DNA from: Candidatus Bathyarchaeota archaeon
GTDB taxonomy: Archaea; Thermoproteota; CALKCG01; B24
DNA length: 52,204 bases
Assembly (NCBI GenBank): GCA_018396755.1
Contig: JAGTQM010000010.1
Location: 1-52,204, forward strand
Direction: 5' to 3'
The notes under the pieces are model-generated. The model was not told the origin of the DNA and searched no databases. It was given only the letters and a program-made list of their open reading frames with translations. Shown in pieces: positions 36,386-43,737 of the stretch (position 1 is the stretch's first letter; each line of letters begins with the position of its first letter). The translations under genes and the position numbers were made by a program.

Positions 36386-37641
36386 TACTTTACACCGACC
36401 CTATGCATAGATGCTTGATCTCCCATATGCTCTTCAATCCTGAGGAATTCGTTTATTTTAGCTATTCTCTCACCGCCCAATACGCCTATTTTAACTATGG
36501 GACAGTTGAAGGCTACTGCTAAATGGGCTAAATGTCCATCAGTAGTTTCACCAGACCTATGTGAAAAAACCGTTACGTACCCGTGTTTCTGCGCTAGCTT
36601 TGTAGCTTCATAGGCATCTGTTACCGTGCCTATCTGGTTTGGCTTTATTATAACGGCATTCCCAGCATGTATATCTATGCCTTTTCTAAGTCTTTCTACG
36701 TTTGTGACGAATAAGTCGTCTCCACATATTAAACATTTATCTCCAGCTTTCTCCGTAAGCTCTCTAAAACCTTCAAAATCTTCTTCATGAAACGGGTCTT
36801 CAACGTAGAGCAACTTATACTTATCTATGCATTCGAGGACGTAGTCTATTTGCTCACCTTTGTCTAAAGGCTTACCATGCTTATACATGTACTTGCATTT
36901 CTCTTCATCCCAGAATGAGGATGATGCTACGTCAACACCAAACCTTATTTCAAAACCAAGCCTTTCCGATGCGCGTTTAACCGCTTCAGCTGTCGCTTCA
37001 AATGCACCGTCATTGCTTATCCTAGGAGCCCAAGCACCTTCATCTCCCCTGCCTCCGAAGAAGGGGATGTTTCTCTCCTCTAGAATCCTGCGGAGAGCTC
37101 TGTGGACTTCACGATTGCCAAGGTAGGCTTCTCTAAACTTCTTAGCACCTACTGGAAGTACTAAGTACTCCTGTATATCTGGACAACCTTCACCAGCATG
37201 TTTACCTCCACCTAGTACGTTGCCCAGAGGATATGGAAGGTTTTTAACCATGGTACCGCCTATGTGCTGATACATCGGTATTCCAAGGGTTTTTGAAGCG
37301 GCATCAGCTACTGCTAGGGATACGGCATATGCAGTGTTTCCACCTATTTTCGAGAAATTTATTGTTCCATCGATTTCCTTTAAAGCTTTATCGACGTTTA
37401 CTTGATCTGAGGAGTCGAACCCTATTAGCCTCGGTTTGACTAGTATCAGTATTCTTCTTACGGCTTCTTCAACTCCGCCTTCGGGATAGGATACAGCCTC
37501 CCACTTGCCCTTGCTCGCTCCTGCTGGTGCTGAAGCTTTGCCGACGGTTTTACGAGTATATACTTCAACTTCTACTGTTTCCGACCCTCTACTGTCGAAG
37601 ACCTTCCTAGCCTTTAAATCTACGATACATGTTTCACTCAT
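36385..37641 (-). CDS. eno: Enolase
   Basis: 418 residues from ATG 37641 ([20 protein letters not shown]). It has [46 protein letters not shown] and the catalytic Lys in [13 protein letters not shown]. It interconverts 2-phosphoglycerate and PEP. A GGGAGGAGT ribosome site supports ATG 37641; the frame is open to 37683 but those codons lie within rpoN. The start overlaps the rpoN end by eight bases. Confidence 0.97.
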   Translation of the reverse strand: MSETCIVDLKARKVFDSRGSETVEVEVYTRKTVGKASAPAGASKGKWEAVSYPEGGVEEAVRRILILVKPRLIGFDSSDQVNVDKALKEIDGTINFSKIGGNTAYAVSLAVADAASKTLGIPMYQHIGGTMVKNLPYPLGNVLGGGKHAGEGCPDIQEYLVLPVGAKKFREAYLGNREVHRALRRILEERNIPFFGGRGDEGAWAPRISNDGAFEATAEAVKRASERLGFEIRFGVDVASSSFWDEEKCKYMYKHGKPLDKGEQIDYVLECIDKYKLLYVEDPFHEEDFEGFRELTEKAGDKCLICGDDLFVTNVERLRKGIDIHAGNAVIIKPNQIGTVTDAYEATKLAQKHGYVTVFSHRSGETTDGHLAHLAVAFNCPIVKIGVLGGERIAKINEFLRIEEHMGDQASMHRVGVK

Positions 37642-37855
37642 TGCTGATACTCCTCCCGACCATGAAGTATTTGAGAAGATCATCTATAATTTCAACATGA
37701 GATATTAACATAGACCTACAGCAGTACCTTTTAACACCTAAATCATCTAAAACCTTACCCGGGTTTTCACCGGCATCGACTCTACGTTTAAACTCTTCCC
37801 ACTTATCTCCTATAATCGACCCGCAGGTGAAGCATCTGATAGGAACAATCCCCAT
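37634..37855 (-). CDS. rpoN: RNA polymerase subunit N (Rpb10)
   Basis: 73 residues with the zinc motif [16 protein letters not shown]...[11 protein letters not shown] and [14 protein letters not shown], diagnostic of Rpb10/RpoN. It is an assembly platform in the RNA polymerase core. It is followed immediately by enolase. In many archaea rpoK lies here; there is no room for it between rpoN and eno in this genome. Confidence 0.97.
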   Translation of the reverse strand: MGIVPIRCFTCGSIIGDKWEEFKRRVDAGENPGKVLDDLGVKRYCCRSMLISHVEIIDDLLKYFMVGRSISNE

Positions 37856-37923
37856 GAAATATCCCTTAAATCACCACAGGATTCAGGTATTTAAATTTGT
37901 TCCCAGTTAGACGTTACTCCACT

Positions 37924-38674
37924 TTAAAGTTCTTTTTTAAAATAGTCTAGGGCGAATTTAGCGCTTTCAATAGAATCCATGGTTGGTACGTCGTTTTCAA
38001 CTATATACCATTTTACTCCAGACGATTCACAGACTTCAACTACTGCTTTAAAATCTATTACACCGCACCCAAGCTCGATGAATCTTTTACTAACCTTATC
38101 CTTCATATCCTTAAGGTGGACTAGAAAACACCTGTTTTTAAGGGCTTTTATAACTTCGCATGGGTCATATCCCGCGTAGTAGATCCAGTAGACGTCTGGT
38201 TGGAGGAAAACGTACGATGGGTCGGTGTTTTCAACAAGTATATCGTATACGGGCGTTCCATCGATCTTCTTCTCAAACTCTACAGCGTGATTATGCATAC
38301 CAAACTTTAAACCGTAGCTTTCCATACTTTTACCTATGGAATTAATCTTTTCCGCAACTTTAACGCATGCATTTAAATCGTTAATAAGTCTTACATCAGG
38401 TTCTGAAACCACGTATTTAAGCCCTAGTTTAAAGGCATATTCGAAAACGATATTCCGCCTATTGGATTCTAAAACGTCGAAGCCGACATGGGCTGAGACA
38501 GGTTTAAGACCAAGTTGATCGAGGAACCCTCTAAGCTCATCAGCATCTACGGTTGAAAAAAGGATGACCTGCAAATTCAACGGCTCCATACCCAGATTCT
38601 CTAACCATGCGGAGAGCATGTCTATAATCCTTAGCAACCTTATCTCTGATGACGGAACATGAAGTAGCAAGCTT
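37924..38674 (-). pseudogene. Sugar phosphate isomerase/epimerase (AP-endonuclease 2 barrel), frameshifted
   Basis: From 38561 to 37924 the frame encodes a xylose-isomerase-like TIM barrel: STVDADELRGFLDQLGLKP, LKFGMHNHAVEFEK, FLQPDVYWIYYAGYDP and CFLVHLKDM with metal ligands. Upstream, homology moves to another frame reading KLATSCSVIRDKVAKDYRHA and then MVRESGYGAVEFAGHPF. The shift lies at a run of six A's (38556-38561; T's on the coding strand): with five, the two parts join cleanly. No start codon precedes the KLATSC block in its frame. The downstream frame alone is open from ATG 38670, but its first ~35 residues do not fit the family. A sequencing error at the homopolymer is an alternative. 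Confidence 0.6.
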
Positions 38675-38720
38675 CCTTAAAGAAGCGCTGAAGGAGGAAA
38701 ATGGTAAACATATTGTAGCG

Positions 38721-39023
38721 TAATTGGGTGCTCTTAGATTCTGGAAGACTTTAATAATCGATTAAAATTGAATGTGTTTATAGGGTTAGACGCGGTTTAC
38801 ATTTATACATTGTTTTTTGGCTTGTATACATTTATACAAGCCAAAAAGTATTCTACTGGACTTCGTCTCGTGGAACTTTTCTCTCTGGGAAGGACCGAAG
38901 ACATCTATTACTTTAAGGCTTGCTTTAGCAAGGAGACTTTTCAATTCGTTTAGGTCGTAAACCCTATGCTCAACAATTGTTTCACATATTTTCCCCTCTC
39001 TCTTACCTATGAGCACCCAATTA
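38721..39023. repeat. 13-bp inverted repeat pair
   Basis: TAATTGGGTGCTC at 38721-38733 and its exact complement GAGCACCCAATTA at 39011-39023 bracket 277 bases holding the 3' part of the methyltransferase pseudogene. A perfect 13-mer pair so close is unlikely by chance. Confidence 0.6.
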
Positions 39024-39576
39024 CTTCTAATCTTCCTCCTACTCCAGTTTAAGCTCCGCTCTTCCAGAACGTAGAAACTATCTGTTTCATCCCAGCTTCT
39101 ATCTCGGAAGTTTCTAATAATCCACCTGCGTTTACAGTTTCAAGGACAAATATTCCATTCGGCTTTAATACTCTCGACACCTCTTGTAGAACCAGTTGAT
39201 TTTCCTCATCGTTGAAGTATCCGAAGCTTGTGTAAAAGTTTATTGCATTGTCGAAGGATCCCGGTTTAAAAGGCAGCCTCCTCATATCTCCCTGAATTGG
39301 GTTTAAATTTTCATAAAGGCCTTCTTCTCTGTTCTTCGCTGTAAGAGAAGCGAGGAAATGTTTGCTTAAGTCGAAGCTGACGATGTACGTGAATTGGGAA
39401 AGCGGTATTGAGTGTCTTCCTAAACCGCAGCAAAGATCCAACGTGACTCCTCTTCTTAAAGTTTCTTTTAGAAAAGAAACATCGTATTCCGTTATCTTCC
39501 CATACTCGGAAAACTCCTCTGCCCAGAATTCAGCCCATCCGCCTTCAAATAAATCCCTATACCACATTTCACTCAT
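38786..39576 (-). pseudogene. SAM-dependent methyltransferase, frameshifted
   Basis: The first frame (from ATG 39576, open to 39678) has WYRDLFEGGWAEFWAEEF, then the SAM motif VTLDLCCGLGRHSIPLSQF, IQGDMRRLPFKPGSFDNAIN and VSRVLKPNGIFVLET, stopping at 39049. The C-terminal part continues in another frame as LEERSLNWSRRKIRSNWVL, ETIVEHRVYDLNELKSLL and LKVIDVFGPSQREKF, ending at 38786. A single-base change near 39055-39065 would join them. The 15-bp hairpin at 38814-38847 lies in the last codons. It may be a recent pseudogene or a sequence error. Confidence 0.65.
38814..38847. repeat. Perfect 15-bp inverted repeat
   Basis: TTTTTGGCTTGTATA (38814-38828) and TATACAAGCCAAAAA (38833-38847) are perfect complements around a 4-base loop. 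The 11-mer ACATTTATACA also occurs twice, at 38799-38809 and 38828-38838. It could be a terminator for the methyltransferase, or one end of a lost mobile element. Confidence 0.65.
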
Positions 39577-39752
39577 CCCATCTAGTAGGCTAAAACATAA
39601 AGCATCATGTACTAAGTCAGCCATAGGTTCTATGTGAATATTTGTAGAAATACTCCAATAGAGGGGGCTTAAATACAATGGGTAGTTACATGTATGATGA
39701 CGATGAAGACGCTTAAGAATATTTTACCTTCAGATTCCAACCTACGATAAGT

Positions 39753-40178
39753 CTACCTGTAGCTCGTCTGATCCCTTCTCCTAGCCCCAGGTCCTCCAAA
39801 TTTCTTAGGCTCTTTTTTCCTCGGGTCTCCTACGAGTAGAGACCTTTTGTATGCTAATATCTGTTTCTTAAGGGCGCTACTTTTAGTCCATTTTACGAGC
39901 GCTCTAGCTATACCCATGGCGGCTGCTTCAGCTTGACTCATAACTCCTCCACCTTTAACGTCGACGTCTATGTTTACGTTACTCCACACGTCTTTGCCTA
40001 TGATCATTAGAAGCTCCATCATTACGTTTCTAGCAGCTTCAGGCTGGTATACTTCAATAGGGATGGAGTTTATCCTAACTACGCCATTTCCCTCTGTCAG
40101 ATAGACCCTCGCTACGGCGGTTTTACGGTTACCGACCTCCAATATGAGAGACTTACCTCTCCTATGCTTCTCACTCAT
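39753..40178 (-). CDS. rpsI: Small-subunit ribosomal protein S9
   Basis: 141 residues: EVGNRKTAVARVYLTEGNG, INSIPIEVYQPEAARNVMM, VKGGGVMSQAEAAAMGIARA and the basic tail KKFGGPGARRRDQTSYR. The ATG at 40178 overlaps the last base of the L13 stop. About 1.9 kb now separates it from rpoN, which normally follows closely. Confidence 0.97.
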   Translation of the reverse strand: MSEKHRRGKSLILEVGNRKTAVARVYLTEGNGVVRINSIPIEVYQPEAARNVMMELLMIIGKDVWSNVNIDVDVKGGGVMSQAEAAAMGIARALVKWTKSSALKKQILAYKRSLLVGDPRKKEPKKFGGPGARRRDQTSYR

Positions 40179-40612
40179 TACTTAACCCTCCAGCCGATTC
40201 GACTAGCCAGCTCACCCAACCTAAAATATGGACCTTTAAGCTTATCTGCTTTAGCTTCTTCAACAACTTCAAACTTCACATTTTTAAAAGCCTCCGGGAC
40301 ACTGATATACACTTTAAGCCTTCTGAAGGCGTTTCTACCTTTAAACTTGTCTCTAGGAAGCATTCCTCTGACGACATGTCTAAGTATTGTATCCGGTCTA
40401 CGTGAGTGGAACGGCCCCTTCCCATACTTGCCGACTTCGAGAAACTCATTCCACTCTCTTAAGACTGAGTAGAAGTTTCCCGAAACTACGACGTTTTCAG
40501 CGTTTACAACGGCGATCTTCTCCCCTTGGAGAAGCCTCTTAGCTACAATACTGGCGAGTCTACCCATTACGTGGTTTGAGCCGTCTATAACGGTAATCTC
40601 ATCACTAGACAT
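40178..40612 (-). CDS. rplM: Large-subunit ribosomal protein L13
   Basis: 144 residues with the archaeal L13 pattern: VIDGSNHVMGRLASIVAKRL, AVVNAENVVVSGN, GPFHSRRPDTILRHVVRGML and FRRLKVYISVPEAFK. It binds 23S rRNA. It lies between L18e and S9 in the conserved order. Confidence 0.97.
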   Translation of the reverse strand: MSSDEITVIDGSNHVMGRLASIVAKRLLQGEKIAVVNAENVVVSGNFYSVLREWNEFLEVGKYGKGPFHSRRPDTILRHVVRGMLPRDKFKGRNAFRRLKVYISVPEAFKNVKFEVVEEAKADKLKGPYFRLGELASRIGWRVK

Positions 40613-40618
40613 TTATGG

Positions 40619-40975
40619 TCACTCCACTATTTTGATATGTGAACCCTCGGGGTTTAATTCTGCAAGCTCACTTATTGATAGGCATCTACATTCAGCCTTC
40701 GTAAGCTTAGCTTTAGCCGTTTTGGAAAAACTCAGCGCAGCCACAGTAATACTATGCGATATTTCACCCGAACCTAAAATCTTACCTGGAACTACGACGA
40801 CTTCATCTTCAGAAGTATACTTTGAAAGTTTTGATAGGTTAACCTCCGCCATAAGATTCCTAGGTCTTTTAAGTCTTTCAGCGATATCAGCCCAGAGATT
40901 AGACTTACGGCCTAGCATTTGAAGAAACTTAATGGTATTTATCAACGTAGCATTCGACTTACTGCGTTTAACCAT
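40619..40975 (-). CDS. rpl18e: Large-subunit ribosomal protein L18e
   Basis: 118 residues of the L18e/L15 fold: KSNATLINTIKFLQMLGRKS, LWADIAERLKRPRN, VNLSKLSKYTSEDEVVVVPG and KILGSGEISHSITVAALSFS. An archaeal and eukaryotic large-subunit protein, next to RpoD as usual. Confidence 0.96.
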   Translation of the reverse strand: MVKRSKSNATLINTIKFLQMLGRKSNLWADIAERLKRPRNLMAEVNLSKLSKYTSEDEVVVVPGKILGSGEISHSITVAALSFSKTAKAKLTKAECRCLSISELAELNPEGSHIKIVE

Positions 40976-40977
40976 GT

Positions 40978-41799
40978 TTAGACAACCCCCAATTCATTCA
41001 ACTGTTTCAAGAAAGCTTCACTTTTCAACTTGAGGATTCTACATGCTTCGGATAATACCTTCCACGCCGGCAGGGAACCCGTAGTCTCTAGGAAGAATAT
41101 CAGCGAGTTTTTATCAAAATCGACGTTAAGCGCATTCTGAGCACATCTATCGACACATTCATCACATAAGTCGCATTCAAGCTGGTTCACTACGTATGCT
41201 TTACCGCTCTTGAGGGTAAACACGTTTTTATGGCATACGTCTATACATAAGCCGCATCCCGTACATTTAGAATCGACTATCAAGATAACTGGGTAGTACT
41301 TGTACGTGCATCTAACGACTGGAGACCATTTAGCATGTTTAATAGCCTTCCCAAGCCTAGCGTAAGCTTCAAGTTTAATCCTTTGACCTGGGGCGAGCTT
41401 AACGATTGGAATTTTCTCATTCACGGGTTTAACCTCTGGATTAGCCTCATGGGGTTTAAGATCCTTCGAATAGACAACGGTTACCCCGTTTTCCCTCCCC
41501 TCGACGTTTAAAACTAAGACTGCGGAGCATTTATGGCATCCTGTTTCACTTCCACATCCACATTCCTCGGGAAGCACGTAGTAGTCTAAATCTGTTTTTA
41601 AAGGTATTAAACCGAGCCTATGAGCTAAAACCTCATCATACATAACCGATGTATTCTCAACTATATAAACGTCGTCTACAGCCATCACCGGGACATCAGC
41701 CATCATGGCTCTTCTCAGAGAATTCATAAATCTTGGAGAAACACCTCTAACTATGAAGTGTACCTCAGCATAGCTCTTTTTCAAAATCTCTATCTGCAA
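40978..41799 (-). CDS. rpoD: RNA polymerase subunit D with two ferredoxin-type motifs
   Basis: 273 residues, homologous to Rpb3/alpha: VRGVSPRFMNSLRRAMMADV, ENTSVMYDEVLAHRLGLIPL. A Cys-rich loop (Cys80, 82, 88, 91) precedes an inserted ferredoxin domain with two full CxxCxxCxxxC motifs, Cys179/182/185/189 and Cys209/212/215/219, so two [4Fe-4S] clusters are predicted. It starts at TTG 41799. It normally follows S11 on the same strand, but here S11 faces away. Confidence 0.97.
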   Translation of the reverse strand: MQIEILKKSYAEVHFIVRGVSPRFMNSLRRAMMADVPVMAVDDVYIVENTSVMYDEVLAHRLGLIPLKTDLDYYVLPEECGCGSETGCHKCSAVLVLNVEGRENGVTVVYSKDLKPHEANPEVKPVNEKIPIVKLAPGQRIKLEAYARLGKAIKHAKWSPVVRCTYKYYPVILIVDSKCTGCGLCIDVCHKNVFTLKSGKAYVVNQLECDLCDECVDRCAQNALNVDFDKNSLIFFLETTGSLPAWKVLSEACRILKLKSEAFLKQLNELGVV

Positions 41800-41911
41800 G
41801 ACATTGTCCCCCGGCTTACAGAAGAGAAGACATAAGCCTCCATATAATCTTTACTTTAACCAAATATGGAGGAATCTTTAAATCGAAGTTTGTAGCATAG
41901 CTAAGCTAGCT
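41800..41911. promoter_or_regulatory. Divergent S11 / RpoD promoter with inverted repeats
   Basis: For S11 (+) a TATA-like CTTTAAAT is at 41876-41883, about 30 bases before ATG 41912. For rpoD (-) GATTATATG is at 41841-41849, about 45 bases before TTG 41799. Two inverted repeats are present. CCTCCATAT (41837-41845) pairs with ATATGGAGG (41864-41872) and sits between the two TATA boxes. CATAGCTA (41896-41903) pairs with TAGCTATG (41907-41914), whose second arm contains the S11 start codon. Confidence 0.6.
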
Positions 41912-42334
41912 ATGTCTGAAGAAGTTAAAAGTGAAGCTAAGATTAGTAGGGAGGAGAGGTGGGGTATAGCCCACATCTACAGTTCATCCAACAACACTAT
42001 AGTTCATATTACAGATTTAACGGGAGCTGAAACAATAGCCTTATGTACAGGCGGTATGTTCGTCGACGCGGATAGGCTTCAAGGCTCTCCTTACGCAGCT
42101 ATGCAAGCAGCTTCAGCTGCAGCTGAAATTGCTAAGGAGAAAGGTATAACAGCGCTTCACATAAAGGTTAGAGCACCTGGAGGTATTAAGTCTAAAGTCC
42201 CTGGACCAGGGGCTATGCATGTTATAAGGATGCTAGCTAGAGCTGGCTTCAAAATAGGTAGAGTTGATGATGTTACACCTATTCCACATGACGGATGTAG
42301 AAGAAAGGGAGGCCGTAGAGGAAGAAGACCATAA
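41912..42334 (+). CDS. rpsK: Small-subunit ribosomal protein S11, inverted within its operon
   Basis: 140 residues with [60 protein letters not shown] and the basic end [13 protein letters not shown]. It is full length and intact. Archaea keep S13-S4-S11-RpoD on one strand. Here S11 alone lies on the plus strand between S4 and RpoD on the minus strand. It converges with S4 (two bases between the stops) and has its own promoter. Confidence 0.97.
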   Translation: MSEEVKSEAKISREERWGIAHIYSSSNNTIVHITDLTGAETIALCTGGMFVDADRLQGSPYAAMQAASAAAEIAKEKGITALHIKVRAPGGIKSKVPGPGAMHVIRMLARAGFKIGRVDDVTPIPHDGCRRKGGRRGRRP

Positions 42335-42336
42335 AA

Positions 42337-42918
42337 CTATATTTCTTCAGAAGTTTCGAGTTCCTTTGAAACTTCCTCCATTTTACTTGTCACATGTACT
42401 GCTTCTATCGATGTTCTAATCGGGTGTTTCGAGTCGTTAAATGGACTGTCTGAAGCATAACATATCGTATTTTCCTCACCGGATTTAACGATGTATGATG
42501 GTACTCTAACAACTCTACTGTTAACCATTATATGTCCATGCGTTATAAACTGTCTAGCCTGATGAATAGTCTTAGCTAAACCCAGTTTGTAGACAAACGT
42601 TTGAAGTCTACGGTTTAAAATATCCTCCAATGTCAAATCCAATACATGGTCTAATGTGGCGGATTCTGAGAGTAAACCTATACGTTTAAGCTTATTTAGA
42701 AGAACCATTTCAGCTTTAATTCTAACCTCTGGAGATTGAGCTAAAAGCCCTCTAGCTATGGCTCTTATACGTGAAAGCTGAGTTTTATGCTTCCAAAGCT
42801 CACGTTTATTTCTAAGACCGTATTCACCTAAATAGCGTAGTTCAAGTTGAAGAATCTGCATATCCCAAGGCTTTTTAGGAGTTTCATACTTCCTCCGCCG
42901 TCTCTTAGGATCGCCCAA
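42337..42918 (-). CDS. rpsD: Small-subunit ribosomal protein S4
   Basis: 193 residues of archaeal S4: YETPKKPWDMQILQLELRYL, LRNKRELWKHKTQLSRIRAI, and the S4 RNA-binding domain GLAKTIHQARQFITHGHIMV. It has a Ser/Glu-rich C-terminal tail. It is 11 bases downstream of S13 and is a primary binder of the 16S 5' domain. Confidence 0.97.
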   Translation of the reverse strand: MGDPKRRRRKYETPKKPWDMQILQLELRYLGEYGLRNKRELWKHKTQLSRIRAIARGLLAQSPEVRIKAEMVLLNKLKRIGLLSESATLDHVLDLTLEDILNRRLQTFVYKLGLAKTIHQARQFITHGHIMVNSRVVRVPSYIVKSGEENTICYASDSPFNDSKHPIRTSIEAVHVTSKMEEVSKELETSEEI

Positions 42919-42929
42919 ATTTCACACCT

Positions 42930-43382
42930 CTACCTACTAACCTTCTTCCTTTGAACGCCTACAGTTCTACCAGTTCTACCGGTTGTCCTAGTTTTCTGAC
43001 CCCTAACCTTTAAGCCTAAGCTATGCCTCCAACCCCTCCAAGAGCGTATGCTCTTCATGAAATCGATATCCTGTTTAATCCTAAGCTCCAGATCAGATCC
43101 CATCAAGTGTACATCTCCACCAGTCTCCAAGTCTTTACGTCTATTAAACATCCAGCTTGGAATATTGAACTTTGAAGGCTCTTTCAAGGCTGTCTCTATC
43201 CTCTTAAGCTCTTCATCAGACAGTTCACCTATACGTCTATTCGGGTCTACACCTATGCCTCTGGCTATGGCCCAGCCGAGGGTAACACCTACGCCTCTGA
43301 TTCTCCTAAGCGCATAGGGAACCTTCTTAAACCCATCTAAATCCGTATCCATTAAACGTACGATGTGTCTAAATTTTTCCAT
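42930..43382 (-). CDS. rpsM: Small-subunit ribosomal protein S13
   Basis: 150 residues: HIVRLMDTDLDGFKKVPYAL, RRIRGVGVTLGWAIARGIG, SWMFNRRKDLETGGDVHLM and the basic tail RGQKTRTTGRTGRTVGV. It is the first gene of the ribosomal block, with the TATA box at 43424-43432 upstream. Confidence 0.97.
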   Translation of the reverse strand: MEKFRHIVRLMDTDLDGFKKVPYALRRIRGVGVTLGWAIARGIGVDPNRRIGELSDEELKRIETALKEPSKFNIPSWMFNRRKDLETGGDVHLMGSDLELRIKQDIDFMKSIRSWRGWRHSLGLKVRGQKTRTTGRTGRTVGVQRKKVSR

Positions 43383-43737
43383 CAGACATTACACCGTGTA
43401 TAGAAAACGAATACTTAAACCACTATATAAGCTTATTTTTCCGTGTATGAATTTACCTCCTCTTCTTAAAAGTCATTATACCGTTAAAGGTAGTTATGTA
43501 TTCGAAGCAAGCCTTTGTCAGCTTAGATGCATCCTCTACGGATGAAGCTGTTTTACAGTAGAAGTATTCATCGATAAATTACAAGTCCCACTTAGATCCC
43601 CTAGTTTTTACCATGGTATCTTTATGGTGTTTTTCCATAGCTTTTCCATTAAATAGAGTTTCTACCATAGGTAATCTGTAGATTATCTACGACGTAGGAT
43701 CCCCTTGACATCCCATAGAAAAACCTGAAGGGTAATA
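43383..43737. other. Gap between S13 and the GH2 gene
   Basis: The part next to S13 holds its promoter. Beyond about 43440 I see no gene: a few short open frames of up to 60 codons without recognisable motifs, and weak palindromes around 43668-43692. GGTAATATTACC (43731-43742) is a perfect 12-base palindrome that covers the stop codon of the GH2 gene. Confidence 0.4.
43424..43432 (-). promoter_or_regulatory. TATA box of the S13-S4 ribosomal genes
   Basis: On the minus strand GCTTATATA is preceded by an A-rich AAAAATAA stretch that could serve as the BRE. Transcription would begin near 43400, leaving a leader of about 20 bases before ATG 43382. Confidence 0.6.

Noticed and set aside
38655-38723. 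24-codon plus-strand frame MTEHEVASFLKEALKEE
   Set aside because: It overlaps the start region of the isomerase remnant on the other strand and is too short to support.
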